NCBI RefSeq assembly: GCF_000407185.1
Contig: NZ_KE136484.1
Location: 248,001-312,000 of the forward strand
DNA from: Enterococcus malodoratus ATCC 43197
GTDB taxonomy: Bacteria; Bacillota; Bacilli; Lactobacillales; Enterococcaceae
Length of the DNA: 64,000 nucleotides
Reading direction: 5' to 3'
Shown here one piece after another: positions 16,136 to 26,528 of the stretch (position 1 is its first letter; every line of letters starts with the position of its first letter). The translations under genes were made by a program, and so were the position numbers. Under the pieces are notes generated by a model that did not search any database, was not told the origin of the DNA, and worked only from the letters and a program-made list of their open reading frames with translations.

Positions 16136-18690
16136 TGCCTCAAAAAACGAAAAATACGCCAATGATGGAACAATACTTGGCGATCAAAGAACAATATAAA
16201 GATGCCTTTCTATTTTATCGTTTGGGAGACTTTTATGAACTCTTCAACGAAGATGCGATCAAGGTATCACAGCTATTAGAACTGACATTGACGAGCCGCA
16301 ACCGCAATGCCGATGACCCAATCCCGATGTGCGGTGTGCCGCATCATTCAGCGCAAGGCTATATCGATACCTTAGTTGAGCAAGGCTATAAAGTCGCGAT
16401 CTGCGAACAAATGGAAGATCCGAAACAAGCCAAAGGAATGGTCAAGCGTGAAGTCGTTCAATTGATCACCCCAGGAACGGTGATGGAAGGCAAAGGGATC
16501 GAAGCCAAAGCCAATAACTTTTTGACCGCAGTCACTCAAGTGAAGGATCAATTCGGCTTTGCCTATGTCGATCTTTCGACAGGTGAGTTGAAAACGGCTC
16601 TGCTGCACGATGAAGAAGCTGTCATGAATGAAGCTACGGCCCTGCAAACAAAAGAAATCGTCTTAGGCAGTGAAATTCCAGCTGGTTTGCAGAAAAACCT
16701 GGCGGAACGTCTTGGATTGGTCTTTTCTCAACAAGAAACAATCGAAGACAATGCGGAGTTCAGCTTTTTAACGGCGGATATCACGGATGAGCTGGAAAAA
16801 GAAGCGACCGGCAAGCTATTGACGTACCTATCCGTTACGCAAAAGCGCAGCTTAGGCCATATTCAAAAAGCGGAAGAGTATCAGCCGGAGCATTTCTTGA
16901 AATTAGATTATTTCTCTAAAACCAACTTGGAATTGACTCGTTCGATCCGGACTGGGAAAAAACAAGGAACACTTTTATGGCTTTTAGACGAAACAAAAAC
17001 AGCAATGGGCGGACGTCTATTAAAACAATGGATCGATCGTCCGCTGATCCAAAAACGTCAGATCAGTGCCCGCCAAGCGATGGTATCTTCATTGTTGAAC
17101 GCTTATTTTGAGCGGATGGATTTGAACGAAACCTTGACTAAGGTCTATGACTTGGAACGCTTGGCGGGACGAGTCGCTTTCGGCAATGTCAATGGCCGGG
17201 ATCTGATCCAATTGAAAACTTCTTTGATGCAAGTACCGCAAATTCGGCAATTATTGACCGGCATCAATCAAGGTGAATGGAACGATCTTTTGGTGGATAT
17301 GGAACCAATGGATGATTTAGTCACTTTGATCGAAAAAGCGATCAATGATGAAGCGCCGCTGCAAATCACCGAAGGAAATGTCATCAAAGACGGCTACAAT
17401 GAGCAATTAGATCAATATCGAGAAGCAATGAGAAACGGCAAGACCTGGCTGGCGGAATTGGAAGCACGAGAACGGGAAGCCACCGGGATCAGAACCTTAA
17501 AAGTGGGCTACAATCGCGTATTCGGCTACTATATCGAGATTACGAAGTCCAACTTGGCTAATTTGGAAGAAGGCAAATATGAACGCAAGCAAACCCTAGC
17601 CAACGCAGAACGCTTCATTACGCCAGAACTGAAAAAGTTGGAAACATTGATTTTAGAGGCCGAGGAAAAATCAGTCGCGTTAGAATACACGCTTTTCTTA
17701 GAAGTCCGAAATGAAGTCAAAAAGGCGATTACCCGCCTGCAAAAACTAGCGAAAAGTTTGAGTGCCACAGATGTGCTGCAAAGCTTCGCGACAGTCAGCG
17801 AACGCTATCAATATGTGCAGCCATCGATGGAAGTCGGTACCCACAATTTGCAGATTACTGAAGGACGTCACCCGGTGGTAGAAAAAGTTCTTGGTCATCA
17901 AGAATATATTCCCAACAGTGTGCATATGAGTCCTGATGAAATGCTGCTGCTGATCACAGGACCGAATATGTCCGGTAAAAGTACGTATATGCGTCAGCTT
18001 GCTTTGACGGTGATCATGGCGCAAATGGGCTGTTTTGTCCCTGCAGAAAGTGCGGAGCTGCCGATTTTCGATCAAATCTTTACCCGAATCGGTGCCAGCG
18101 ACGACTTGATTGCTGGTCAATCCACATTCATGGTGGAAATGATGGAAGCCAATCAAGCGCTGCGTCACGCGACACCTAACAGCTTGATTCTATTTGACGA
18201 GCTGGGCCGCGGAACGGCCACTTATGATGGGATGGCGTTAGCGCAAGCGATCATTGAATATATCCATAAAAATGTTAAAGCTAAAACACTGTTCTCGACG
18301 CACTACCATGAGTTGACGGTATTAGAAGAAAGTCTGCCGCAATTAAAAAATGTTCACGTTGGTGCAGTGGAACAAAACGGCGAAGTCGTCTTCCTGCACA
18401 AATTGATGGATGGTCCCGCCGATAAAAGCTACGGAATCCACGTAGCCAAAATCGCAGGGATGCCAACCGATCTATTATCACGGGCGGCAACTATTTTATC
18501 TGCTTTAGAAGCGGATACGCCTGCTCAAAAAAATGTTGAGGTTGTTGAAGAAAATGAGCAGCTTTCTTTATTCAGTGAAGTTTCAACGGCCGAACTCGGT
18601 GTCGTGGACAGCATCAAGAAAGCTGATTTACTTGAAATGAATCCTATGGAAGCATTAAACTTCCTATACGAATTACAAAAACGGATTTAA
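16135..18690 (+). CDS. mutS: DNA mismatch repair protein MutS
   Basis: 851 residues, normal size. The N-terminal mismatch-reading motif [15 protein letters not shown] (Phe and Glu that contact the mispair) is present at about residues 29-43. The connector, lever and clamp domains fill the middle. The ATPase has Walker [10 protein letters not shown] at about 610, the Walker B region [16 protein letters not shown], and the signature STHYHELT. The C-terminal tail contains QLSLF, a likely beta-clamp contact. MutS finds mispairs and recruits MutL, which is encoded 21 bp downstream. Confidence 0.98.
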   Translation: MPQKTKNTPMMEQYLAIKEQYKDAFLFYRLGDFYELFNEDAIKVSQLLELTLTSRNRNADDPIPMCGVPHHSAQGYIDTLVEQGYKVAICEQMEDPKQAKGMVKREVVQLITPGTVMEGKGIEAKANNFLTAVTQVKDQFGFAYVDLSTGELKTALLHDEEAVMNEATALQTKEIVLGSEIPAGLQKNLAERLGLVFSQQETIEDNAEFSFLTADITDELEKEATGKLLTYLSVTQKRSLGHIQKAEEYQPEHFLKLDYFSKTNLELTRSIRTGKKQGTLLWLLDETKTAMGGRLLKQWIDRPLIQKRQISARQAMVSSLLNAYFERMDLNETLTKVYDLERLAGRVAFGNVNGRDLIQLKTSLMQVPQIRQLLTGINQGEWNDLLVDMEPMDDLVTLIEKAINDEAPLQITEGNVIKDGYNEQLDQYREAMRNGKTWLAELEAREREATGIRTLKVGYNRVFGYYIEITKSNLANLEEGKYERKQTLANAERFITPELKKLETLILEAEEKSVALEYTLFLEVRNEVKKAITRLQKLAKSLSATDVLQSFATVSERYQYVQPSMEVGTHNLQITEGRHPVVEKVLGHQEYIPNSVHMSPDEMLLLITGPNMSGKSTYMRQLALTVIMAQMGCFVPAESAELPIFDQIFTRIGASDDLIAGQSTFMVEMMEANQALRHATPNSLILFDELGRGTATYDGMALAQAIIEYIHKNVKAKTLFSTHYHELTVLEESLPQLKNVHVGAVEQNGEVVFLHKLMDGPADKSYGIHVAKIAGMPTDLLSRAATILSALEADTPAQKNVEVVEENEQLSLFSEVSTAELGVVDSIKKADLLEMNPMEALNFLYELQKRI

Positions 18691-18711
18691 CTTTAAGAAA
18701 GGACGGATACG

Positions 18712-20718
18712 ATGGGGAAAATCCAAGAATTATCCGAACGCTTAGCCAATCAGATCGCGGCCGGCGAAGTTGTTGAGCGCCCAGCATCGGTAGTCAAAGA
18801 ATTAGTCGAGAATGCGATCGATGCAAAAGCTACTCAAATCGATATTTTAATTGAAGAGGCCGGATTGAAAAAAATTCAGATCGTAGATAATGGCGAGGGG
18901 ATCGGTCAAGACGACGTGGAAAACGCGTTTAAACGTCATGCGACTAGTAAGATCCATAACCGAGATGACTTGTTCCGAATTCGGACGCTAGGTTTCCGCG
19001 GCGAAGCATTGCCGTCGATCGCCTCTGTTTCTGAAATGACTTTGGAAACGGCCACCGCTGATGAGTCGCAAGGATCTTACCTCTTTTTAAAAGGCGGCAA
19101 GATCGAAGAACAGCGTCCTACTTCTTTGCGGACAGGGACGAAAATCACGGTGGAGAACTTGTTCTTCAATACGCCTGCCCGTCTGAAATACGTCAAAACA
19201 CTTCAAACCGAATTGTCGAATATCGGGGATATCGTGAACCGAATGGCCTTGAGTCATCCGCAGATCGCCTTTCGTCTCGTTCATGACGGACATAAGATGC
19301 TGAGCACCAGCGGCAGCGGTGATATGAAACAAACGCTTGCCGGCATCTATGGAGTCGCGACAGCGAAAAAAATGCTGAAGGTCGAAGCCAAAGATTTGGA
19401 CTTTACGCTAAATGGCTATGTCTCGCTGCCAGAGGTAACGCGGGCGAGTCGTAATTATGTGTCCGTGATCATCAACGGCCGCTATATTAAAAATTACGCC
19501 TTAAACAAGGCAATCGTTCAGGGCTACCAATCAAAACTAATGGTTGGCCGCTATCCGATCGCGGTGCTTGAAATCACGATGGACCCCTTATTGGTGGATG
19601 TGAACGTGCATCCAACCAAGCAGGAAGTTCGTTTATCAAAAGAAAAAGAATTGATGGATCTGATCAGTCGAGGAATCGCGGAAAGCCTGCGTCAAATCAA
19701 CTTGATTCCGGATGTGGGTGAAAATCCAAGCTTTAAACGAAAAGTCGAAAAAATTCAAACCGAGCAATTGGATTTGCCGCTAGAAGAACAGCCAAAGAAA
19801 AAAAGCGATTTAAATTATGATCCGAAGACCGGCATTTTTTACGTTGAGCCGAAAGAATCAGAGGTCATCGAAACGCAGGTACCTTTGAAGGAAGAAACCG
19901 TCAAAACGATGTCTGTCCCGCTGGAAACCGAGCAGGAGCAGGTTTCGGTCGTAGAAGAAACACCCGAACCGCTGCCAGAAGAACCTCCCGCAGTTGAAAC
20001 GGTTGAAGACGAGGTCTTTGAAGAACCTGCTAGTTCCGATCATCCTGAGTTTGATCTAAGTACGGCATCCGGTGAAAAGGTGATCGAGAAAGCTATCACG
20101 AAACTGGAGCAGGAGCAGCCGAAAGAACGGTTTCCAATGTTGGAGTATTTTGGTCAAATGCATGGGACATATCTGTTTGCTCAAAGTAAAGACGGGTTAT
20201 ACATCGTCGACCAGCACGCGGCGCAAGAACGGATCAAGTATGAATACTTCCGGGAAAAAATCGGGGACGTTTCTGACGATTTGCAAGAATTATTGGTGCC
20301 TTTCGTGTTGGACTACCCCAGCAACGATGCCATCAAGTTGAAAGAACAGATGGAATTATTGCATGAAGTTGGGATCTATTTAGAAGAATTCGGACCGAAT
20401 AGTTTCATTGTGCGGGCACACCCAACGTGGTATCCGGCTGGACAGGAGGAAAGTATCATTCGGGAGATGATCGATATGCTGCTGATCACCGGTTCTGTCA
20501 GTGTCAAAAAGTTCCGTGAAGCGACGGCGATCATGATGAGCTGCAAACGGTCGATCAAAGCCAATCATCATTTGAATGAAGCGCAGGCAAGGGTCTTATT
20601 AGCGGATCTCGCCAAGTGCGAAAATCCATTTAATTGTCCCCACGGCCGACCTGTGCTGATTCATTTCAGCAACAGCGACATGGAGCACATGTTCAAACGA
20701 ATCCAAGATCCACATTAG
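18712..20718 (+). CDS. mutL: DNA mismatch repair endonuclease MutL
   Basis: 668 residues, ATG 18712 with an AAAGGA ribosome binding site. The GHKL ATPase motifs are [29 protein letters not shown] and [20 protein letters not shown] low-complexity acidic linker (about 340-465) follows, with QLDLPLEE, a plausible clamp-binding peptide. The C-terminal domain holds the endonuclease motif [12 protein letters not shown] (about 500) and the partners [13 protein letters not shown] and CPHGRP. This shows a nicking MutL, as expected in bacteria without MutH. Confidence 0.98.
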   Translation: MGKIQELSERLANQIAAGEVVERPASVVKELVENAIDAKATQIDILIEEAGLKKIQIVDNGEGIGQDDVENAFKRHATSKIHNRDDLFRIRTLGFRGEALPSIASVSEMTLETATADESQGSYLFLKGGKIEEQRPTSLRTGTKITVENLFFNTPARLKYVKTLQTELSNIGDIVNRMALSHPQIAFRLVHDGHKMLSTSGSGDMKQTLAGIYGVATAKKMLKVEAKDLDFTLNGYVSLPEVTRASRNYVSVIINGRYIKNYALNKAIVQGYQSKLMVGRYPIAVLEITMDPLLVDVNVHPTKQEVRLSKEKELMDLISRGIAESLRQINLIPDVGENPSFKRKVEKIQTEQLDLPLEEQPKKKSDLNYDPKTGIFYVEPKESEVIETQVPLKEETVKTMSVPLETEQEQVSVVEETPEPLPEEPPAVETVEDEVFEEPASSDHPEFDLSTASGEKVIEKAITKLEQEQPKERFPMLEYFGQMHGTYLFAQSKDGLYIVDQHAAQERIKYEYFREKIGDVSDDLQELLVPFVLDYPSNDAIKLKEQMELLHEVGIYLEEFGPNSFIVRAHPTWYPAGQEESIIREMIDMLLITGSVSVKKFREATAIMMSCKRSIKANHHLNEAQARVLLADLAKCENPFNCPHGRPVLIHFSNSDMEHMFKRIQDPH

Positions 20719-20736
20719 TGAGATAGGAGCAGAGTT

Positions 20737-21294
20737 ATGACAGTTATTTTAGCTTCACAATCCCCTCGACGCCAAGAATTACTGCGCTGGCTGATTACTG
20801 ATTTTGTTGTTCAGCCCGCTGACATTGACGAAGAAGTCAAAGATCAATACATGCCGACAGATTATGTGATGGAGATGGCGCGGCAAAAAGCGGCCGCCAT
20901 TGCAGATGAATATCCTGAAGACTTGGTGATCGCTAGCGACACCGTAGTGGTGCTAGAAGAACAAATCCTAGGCAAACCCAAAAGCCGCGAAGAAGCATTC
21001 GGCATGCTGAAGAGCATGAGCGGCGGCAGTCATTTGGTTTATACGTCTGTTGTGATCTGCCAAGAAGAGCAGGTTGCTGAGAAGTTAACCTCTGCCAAAG
21101 TCACGTTTTATCCGCTGACCGATGCCGAAATTAATCGCTACCTCGACAGCGATGATTACAAAGATAAAGCCGGGGCTTACGGTATTCAAAACGGTGCAGG
21201 TGTCTTCGTTGAAAAAATCGAAGGCGACTACTACAGCATCGTCGGATTTCCGGTAGGTGCAGTGAATCAGATGCTGAAAGATTTTGACTATTAA
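20737..21294 (+). CDS. maf: Maf-family nucleoside triphosphate pyrophosphatase
   Basis: 185 residues. It starts MTVILASQSPRRQELLRWL, the Maf P-loop-like motif, with later LVIASDTVVVLEEQILGKP (catalytic Asp) and DKAGAYGIQNGAG. Maf proteins hydrolyse non-canonical or dTTP/UTP-type nucleotides and are linked to septum inhibition in Bacillus. It lies 18 bp after mutL, is likely co-transcribed with mutSL, and ends at a strong terminator. Confidence 0.93.
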   Translation: MTVILASQSPRRQELLRWLITDFVVQPADIDEEVKDQYMPTDYVMEMARQKAAAIADEYPEDLVIASDTVVVLEEQILGKPKSREEAFGMLKSMSGGSHLVYTSVVICQEEQVAEKLTSAKVTFYPLTDAEINRYLDSDDYKDKAGAYGIQNGAGVFVEKIEGDYYSIVGFPVGAVNQMLKDFDY

Positions 21295-21345
21295 ATGTCG
21301 AACATTAGCTAGTTATTTCATAGTCATAAAAAGAGTCTACATTTC

Positions 21346-21390
21346 AAGTGATCAAAAGTTGGAAATCCATCTTTTGATCACTTTTCTTTT
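21346..21390 (+). terminator. Terminator after maf
   Basis: AAGTGATCAAAAG (21346-21358) pairs perfectly with CTTTTGATCACTT (21371-21383), followed by a T-rich run. Confidence 0.9.
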
Positions 21391-21487
21391 ATTCTATTGT
21401 AAAGTTTAGAACCTTATAGCGTTGAAATGATGTTAATGTTCCTGTTCCGATTATTATTCAAGCGGAAACGAGTATGAAAATGTCAAA

Positions 21488-21516
21488 TTGTATTATGCGA
21501 AATCTCAAAGTATAAT
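21488..21516 (+). promoter_or_regulatory. Promoter of the Agr-type two-component operon
   Basis: TTGTAT (21488-21493) and TATAAT (21511-21516) with a 17-bp spacer, about 70 bp before the regulator start. No AgrA-type direct repeat pair was recognised next to it. Confidence 0.6.
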
Positions 21517-21587
21517 ATAGAAATTATCATAATCATGGTGAACCAAAGGAACTAAATCGATACGAATAAACGACAGGAGAGGGACTA

Positions 21588-22337
21588 TTGATTAGAATTG
21601 CCATATGCGATGACGATTTAAGCTTCTTAGACAGTTTTGAACGTCTGCTAACTAGATCATTTGCGAACGTGGGACAGCAGCCGATGATTTCAAAATTCAC
21701 TGAGGGAAAAAGCCTAATTAAAAAAGTGGAAAAGGAAAATCAAATCTTCGATATCATATTTTTAGATGTTGAAATGCCGGGAGTGCACGGTTTTATAGTC
21801 GCTCAAAGACTGCGTGAAGTGAGCCCACCATTTATCTTAGTATTCACGACATATATTGAGAATCAATCGCGGGAGGGCTATCTTTATGGGGCATTTCGTT
21901 ATGTTTTTAAGAATAATCTTGAGGCTGAAATCAGCGAGGCGGTAGCAAGTATCATAAGTAAATTAGATAATTGGACTGATAATCAAGAAGAGATCACCTT
22001 AAAATGCAGAACTTCAGGCGTTCTTGAAAATGTGACAATGAAGAAAACAGATATTGTTTTCCTCCAGACAGAAAAAACGAGACGGGTCACCTTGAAAACG
22101 ACATATTCGGAATACGAATTGTTAGTCAAGCCTTTATCAGAATATGCCGAACTACTTGATCCATCAGTGTTCGTTCCCATTATGCGTAGCTATCTTTTGA
22201 ATTTTAACCACGTAGAGGCCATTGAAGCCGGTTCATTCATACTTACCGGAGGTTTGACGGTTCCCTTGGGTATCAAGCGCGAGGCGAGAAATGCGTCAAT
22301 GGAAAAGTATTTAAAGTTTCTAGAGGAGCGTATTTGA
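21588..22337 (+). CDS. LytTR response regulator (AgrA/FsrA/ComE-type)
   Basis: 249 residues from TTG 21588 (GGAGAGGG upstream). The receiver domain has the acidic pocket AICDDD (8-10), the phospho-acceptor Asp in IIFLDVEMPG (about 60) and a Lys in FKNN (about 109). The C-terminal LytTR DNA-binding domain spans about 140-245 (NVTMKKTDIVFLQTEKTRRV, then PVFVPIMRSYLLNFNHVEA-type sequence). This combination is typical of peptide quorum-sensing regulators. Its partner kinase follows after 3 bp. No agrB- or agrD-like gene is adjacent, so the signal is unclear. Confidence 0.88.
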   Translation: MIRIAICDDDLSFLDSFERLLTRSFANVGQQPMISKFTEGKSLIKKVEKENQIFDIIFLDVEMPGVHGFIVAQRLREVSPPFILVFTTYIENQSREGYLYGAFRYVFKNNLEAEISEAVASIISKLDNWTDNQEEITLKCRTSGVLENVTMKKTDIVFLQTEKTRRVTLKTTYSEYELLVKPLSEYAELLDPSVFVPIMRSYLLNFNHVEAIEAGSFILTGGLTVPLGIKREARNASMEKYLKFLEERI

Positions 22338-22340
22338 TCT

Positions 22341-23672
22341 ATGAATATATTATTTAGTGGAGCTATCGAATTTCTATTTTTATTCCTGACCACTTGTTTG
22401 CAAACGTTTTTTTACTCTAGAGTACTCGGATTAAGTCAGAATTGGAGAGGAGTGCGGCTAGCTCTTGCTGTTTTATTCATTGCCATTTTCGAGACTGCAT
22501 TGCAGTTGGCGGCAATGAATATCGCGCTTTGGCTAAGTCTTTTGTTTTTAGGTGTAGTCATTTTGTACCCTGTATTTTTTATGAGTGGTAACTTTAGGGA
22601 ACGTCTCTTCTTTGGAATTGTAAATTTAGTAATAATTATGATTTCAATACTGTTAACTAATAATATATTATTTCCAGAAGGATTGGTGCAGAGTGCATCG
22701 GAAATATCATGGAGAACGCTATTGCCTTGTGCGTTGCTGTTTATTATATACGGCGTGTTGGCATTAGCTATTGCTCACTTGAAAACAGAAGGTAGACGCT
22801 ACATATCTCGTCAACATTGGACAGGCTTGATTGTCGGTTTTTCTGGCATTTTTTTGGGATTATCAGTCATTCAATATTTCAATAGAATGGAGAATTCCAG
22901 AATGATTCGTGTTTATCTAACGATATTCTCGATCGGACTTTTAGTTATTTGGCTGCTGTCCTACTTTATTTTCTATTTTATTTGTCGATATTACTCTAAG
23001 ATTATCGAGACAAACACATTGCTTATTCAAAACGAGATGATTGAACGGTATATGTTGAGAAAACAAGCAGCGGATGAACGGATTAAAGTATTAAGTCATG
23101 ACTTAAAGCATAGTCTTATCCAGTGGCGCTTACTTGCCGAAGAGAAAGGAAAAGGAGACGCACTTCAGGATATTTCGGAATATGAGGAACAGTTGTCTTC
23201 TTCTCTGCTGATCAATGTCGAAAATGAAAACGCAAATGCTATTATTAATCAGAAAAAATGGGAGGCTAACCAAACGAAGGTGACTTTTCAAACTGACGGA
23301 GTGTTTCATGATGATCTGCTTATAAGCAAACTGGATTTATGTTCATTGTTGGGAAACTTGTTGGATAACGCTCTTGAAGCTGCCATGCAAGCAGAAACGG
23401 CGACTTTGCGACAAGTTAAACTGGTTATAAGACGTAAAGGGAATCTTTTGATATTAGTAATAGAAAATGGCTATGCGATAGCTCCCATTTTAGAAAAGGG
23501 TTACTTTGTAACACACAAGAAGGATAAAAATAGTCATTCTATCGGTATGCGCAGCATTGCAAACGTTGTTGAAAAGTATGATGGTGTTCTCAAATATTCG
23601 TATGGAGATCACTGGTTCAAGTCAACAATCATGTTACGCGGGTATAAAACCGTACTTTCAAACGAAAATTGA
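22341..23672 (+). CDS. AgrC-like sensor histidine kinase (GHKL ATPase)
   Basis: 443 residues. The first 215 carry about six hydrophobic segments, as in AgrC/FsrC peptide sensors. The phospho-acceptor helix is ERIKVLSHDLKHSLIQWRLL (His in SHDLKH or DLKHS, about 253-256). The N box is LLGNLLDNALEAA and the G-box region is HSIGMRSIANVVEKYDGVL. This is an HPK10-type kinase. The regulator gene precedes it. The usual order in agr loci is B-D-C-A, so this A-C order without B and D is unusual. A peptide encoded elsewhere may be the ligand. Confidence 0.85.
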   Translation: MNILFSGAIEFLFLFLTTCLQTFFYSRVLGLSQNWRGVRLALAVLFIAIFETALQLAAMNIALWLSLLFLGVVILYPVFFMSGNFRERLFFGIVNLVIIMISILLTNNILFPEGLVQSASEISWRTLLPCALLFIIYGVLALAIAHLKTEGRRYISRQHWTGLIVGFSGIFLGLSVIQYFNRMENSRMIRVYLTIFSIGLLVIWLLSYFIFYFICRYYSKIIETNTLLIQNEMIERYMLRKQAADERIKVLSHDLKHSLIQWRLLAEEKGKGDALQDISEYEEQLSSSLLINVENENANAIINQKKWEANQTKVTFQTDGVFHDDLLISKLDLCSLLGNLLDNALEAAMQAETATLRQVKLVIRRKGNLLILVIENGYAIAPILEKGYFVTHKKDKNSHSIGMRSIANVVEKYDGVLKYSYGDHWFKSTIMLRGYKTVLSNEN

Positions 23673-23775
23673 ACTTTCGCGCAAGAACGCGCACAGGGGG
23701 AGCGCAGTCGTTTACTATTTAATAGTTAGCACTGTAGTTTGTGCTATTTCGATTTCTAAAGCGGGAGGATTTAAA

Positions 23776-24183
23776 ATGAAATTTATTATCGTCGGGTTAC
23801 TCATCATACTTGTAATTGCAATTATAGTGTTGGCAATCACTTTTACTCGAGAAGGGGCAGTAATTAAAAGTGGTGCAATTTCGAATGGAATGTCCTATGT
23901 GAAGAATGATATGTGGTCAACACACGCGAGTAAAATCAATGGATACTGTAGAGTTGATAAGAAATTTACTTCAACTGATCTTGCTAATTTTCGTGTAAAC
24001 AGTTCCAACATCGGAGGAGAGATTTTTCTGATACTAATACAAGGTGATATAGAAAAAAAGATTGAAATTTCAAAGGAATTTAACAATAAAATAGATATGA
24101 ACGCATTTGAGGCAGGGCGCATAAGATTGCGCTTAGAGTTTGAACAAGCCAAAGACTTAAAGGTTTTCATCACTTGGGCATAA
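23776..24183 (+). CDS. Small membrane-anchored or secreted protein downstream of the Agr-type kinase
   Basis: 135 residues from ATG 23776, with GGGAGGAT 5-12 bp upstream. A longer in-frame reading starting inside the kinase gene is rejected. Residues 2-24 form one hydrophobic helix (MKFIIVGLLIILVIAIIVLA), and the remaining 110 residues look like a small beta-rich external domain ending in LKVFITWA. It is A+T-rich like the two-component genes. I recognise no family. Being 103 bp after the kinase in the same direction, it may belong to the same operon or be its output. Confidence 0.55.
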   Translation: MKFIIVGLLIILVIAIIVLAITFTREGAVIKSGAISNGMSYVKNDMWSTHASKINGYCRVDKKFTSTDLANFRVNSSNIGGEIFLILIQGDIEKKIEISKEFNNKIDMNAFEAGRIRLRLEFEQAKDLKVFITWA

Positions 24184-24349
24184 CAGGTCATCCAATATCA
24201 GAATTAACGAAATTTTTGAGTACGTACAATCCCATATTTGAGTGCAAGCCGTGAAAAAGAGCTAAGCATCCTGTGAGCAAAATCTTCGTTTCTTTTCCCC
24301 ATCGGGCGTATGCTTAAGCTGTTCAAAGAAATCTTGAAAGTGGGGAAAA

Positions 24350-24781
24350 ATGATGGATCAAGAAGAATTGAAACAGAAACTTTCATCAATGGAATACGCG
24401 GTGACTCAAGAAAATGCGACCGAGCGTCCGTTTTCTGGCAAATATGATGATTTTTATCAAAAAGGCATCTATGTGGATGTAGTCAGTGGCGAACCGTTAT
24501 TTTCTTCTAGCGCTAAATATGATGCTGGCTGCGGCTGGCCTGCTTTTAGTCGTCCGATTGAAAAACGCGGGGTCGCTGAAAAAGCTGATTTCTCTCACGG
24601 GATGCACCGAGTAGAAGTTCGGAGTAAAGAAGCCGATTCCCATCTCGGACACGTATTTAACGACGGCCCGCAAGATCAAGGCGGCTTACGCTATTGCATC
24701 AACTCCGCAGCATTACGCTTTGTTCCATACGAAGAAATGGAAGAAGCCGGTTACGGCGAATATAAAGAGCTCGTAAAGTAA
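24350..24781 (+). CDS. msrB: Peptide methionine-R-sulfoxide reductase
   Basis: 143 residues, ATG 24350 (or 24353). Family signatures are [50 protein letters not shown] and [11 protein letters not shown]. The catalytic Cys is in the last motif and the active-site His in SHLGHVF. It reduces methionine R-sulfoxide in oxidised proteins, recycling through thioredoxin. The zinc-binding CxxC pairs of some MsrB proteins are not present. Single gene with its own terminator. Confidence 0.95.
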   Translation: MMDQEELKQKLSSMEYAVTQENATERPFSGKYDDFYQKGIYVDVVSGEPLFSSSAKYDAGCGWPAFSRPIEKRGVAEKADFSHGMHRVEVRSKEADSHLGHVFNDGPQDQGGLRYCINSAALRFVPYEEMEEAGYGEYKELVK

Positions 24782-24811
24782 GATGTGCCGCTTCGCCGGC
24801 GCATCTTTTTT
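24782..24811 (+). terminator. msrB terminator
   Basis: GATGTGCCG (24782-24790) pairs with CGGCGCATC (24797-24805, one G-U), followed by six T. Confidence 0.9.
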
Positions 24812-25116
24812 GCGAGTTCTGCTTTTCGCAGTATATCTAGCTTGGGCGCAAATTATAGTCCTTATCCATATAAAAACCAAGCAGTTTAGCAGAATCGTAT
24901 GCGTGATGAGAATAAAAAACTTTTTCGTCCTTTGAAAAAGTTCCTCCCTCAAACCGAATTAGCTGCGAGTTTTGTTATTTGCAGTTTATCTAGCTTGAGC
25001 GCAAATTATAGTTCTTATCCATAGAACAACCAAGCAGTTTAGCAGAATCGTATGCGTGATGAGAAAAAAAAACTTTTTCGTTCTTTGAAAAAGTTCCTCC
25101 CCTAAACCGAATTAGC
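24811..25116. repeat. Two-copy 153-bp tandem duplication
   Basis: Copy 1 (24811-24963) and copy 2 (24964-25116) are the same length and differ at about 13 positions, roughly 91 percent identical by eye. Each contains a hairpin made from AACTTTTTC and GAAAAAGTT. On the minus strand both copies keep the same reading frame (LIRF-GGTFSK-EKVF-SHHAYDSAKLLG), ending at a stop at the same place, which suggests a duplicated gene end. A third block after 25117 starts similarly but diverges quickly. This is not a CRISPR or insertion sequence. Confidence 0.8.
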
Positions 25117-25253
25117 TGCAGATTAGTTTTCCGCGATTTATCGAGTTCGAACATGCCCCATAGTTTTTTATCTCCATTAACAATCAGGTTGTTCAATAGA
25201 ATCACATACACAATCCCCCTCACACGAAACGGCTCTATCTTTACTCTCTGCAT
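24990..25253 (-). pseudogene. Possible gene remnant over the tandem repeat
   Basis: An 87-codon minus-strand frame, with no good ribosome binding site at its ATG (25253), ends in a tail that recurs with conservative changes in the adjacent repeat copy (SHHAYDSAKLLG then MDK-YNLR). The neighbour copy has stop codons in the matching upstream part. It looks like the decayed, partly duplicated 3' end of a gene rather than a working gene. No family recognised. Confidence 0.3.
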
Positions 25254-25369
25254 TTCATTAAAATAAGTCAGCTTTCAGAAAATGTATGAAATTCTGACAA
25301 AACTTGGAGCGAGACGGTTCTTTTTTTCGCTATACTAGAAACATCCTATTTTTAGAAAAGGCGATATCT

Positions 25370-25798
25370 ATGAAAATGTTTAAAGAATTAAGTTTGTTAT
25401 TACTATATTCCATCATTGGGGAAGGGTTGCGGATGTTTTTCCATTTGCCGGTTCCGGGAAGTATTATCGGTATTTTGCTCTTATTTATTTCTTTCCAAAC
25501 CAAAATTTTAAAACCGTCGGCGATCGAAGACACAGCAAACTTTTTATTGAATCATTTGACGATTTTATTTGTACCGGCTGGTGTCGGTTTGATGCAATAC
25601 TATGGCGCCATTAAATATACTTGGCCAATTTTATTGGGCACTGTTGTTGTGTGTTCTCTAGTTTCACTTGTTGCTGTCGGAAAAACAGCGGAGTTAGTTG
25701 AAAAAATCGGCATGAAGAGTCGCGAAGAAAAAGCACGTTTAGTTGAAAAAGTTGAGAAGATACGAGGTGACGCGGATGATATCAGCGCTGGCGAATAA
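25370..25798 (+). CDS. lrgA: LrgA/CidA-family holin-like protein
   Basis: 142 residues from ATG 25370. A longer frame from 25304 would begin inside the promoter and is rejected. The family sequence LLLYSIIGEGLRMFFHLPVPGSIIG opens the protein, in two pieces, and about four membrane helices follow. LrgA and CidA modulate murein hydrolase activity and, with LrgB, pyruvate uptake in some Firmicutes. The gene overlaps lrgB by 23 bp. A -10 element TATACT lies at 25331-25336. No lytSR pair is adjacent. Confidence 0.9.
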   Translation: MKMFKELSLLLLYSIIGEGLRMFFHLPVPGSIIGILLLFISFQTKILKPSAIEDTANFLLNHLTILFVPAGVGLMQYYGAIKYTWPILLGTVVVCSLVSLVAVGKTAELVEKIGMKSREEKARLVEKVEKIRGDADDISAGE

Positions 25799-26477
25799 CC
25801 CGCTTTTTGGATTAGCACTTACATTGCTGATCTATATCCTAATGGAAAAACTTTTGAGTAAGGTCAATATTCCTTTTATCAATCCATTGATCGCAAGTGT
25901 GGTCATTATCATCGTCTTGTTAAAATTCAGCGGAATCAGCTATAAGGATTACAATATCGGCGGTAATCTATTTACGATGATGATCACGCCTGCAACGGTG
26001 GCGCTGGCTTTGCCGCTGTATCAAAATTTTGATAAGCTCAAAAAATATTTTTTGCCTGTAGTTTTAGGAACATTGGTCGGAGTGGTGCTCAATTGTTTAT
26101 TGAGCGTTGGGATCGGCCGGCTGTTTTCATTGAACCGCGGAATCGTAGTTTCTCTTTTGCCAAAATCTGTGACGACTGCGATTTCTGTTGATCTGTCTAG
26201 TCAGATGGGCGGGATTTCACCCGTGACATTGGCAATCGTGGTTTCTACTGGGATTTTCGGTGCTTTGGTAGGAACGAAGGTCTTCCAAATTTTTAACATT
26301 AAGAGTCCCGTTGCGAAGGGTATCGCTTTAGGCAGTACTTCTCATGCGATCGGTACTGGCCGCGCGATTGAACTTGGTGAGCTGGAAGGAATTTTGGCGG
26401 GCTTGTGTATTTGTATCAACGGGATAGCAACCGTGGCCTTGTTGCCGATTTTGTTTCGTTTGTTCGAAGGTCTTTAG
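25776..26477 (+). CDS. lrgB: LrgB-family membrane protein
   Basis: 233 residues. The start is taken as ATG 25776 (ACGAGGTGAC upstream) inside the end of lrgA. The sequence NPLFGLALTLLIYILMEKL begins the first helix. Later motifs are GGNLFTMMITPATVALALPLYQN, split over two segments, SLLPKSVTTAISVDLSSQMGG and LGSTSHAIGTGRAIELGE, all typical of LrgB/YohK. It probably forms a membrane complex with LrgA. Confidence 0.93.
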   Translation: MISALANNPLFGLALTLLIYILMEKLLSKVNIPFINPLIASVVIIIVLLKFSGISYKDYNIGGNLFTMMITPATVALALPLYQNFDKLKKYFLPVVLGTLVGVVLNCLLSVGIGRLFSLNRGIVVSLLPKSVTTAISVDLSSQMGGISPVTLAIVVSTGIFGALVGTKVFQIFNIKSPVAKGIALGSTSHAIGTGRAIELGELEGILAGLCICINGIATVALLPILFRLFEGL

Positions 26478-26528
26478 TAACTACTCCTTGCGCTCTTTTG
26501 CTAAAATAAAGCGTGAAGGGGTTTTTTT

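Noticed and set aside
23669-23776. Hydrophobic frame between the Agr-type kinase and the small protein as an AgrD-like peptide precursor
   Set aside because: No start codon with a ribosome binding site in that frame, and no adjacent AgrB-type protease gene.
24811-25116. CRISPR array
   Set aside because: Only two contiguous 153-bp copies with no short repeat-spacer pattern and no cas genes nearby.
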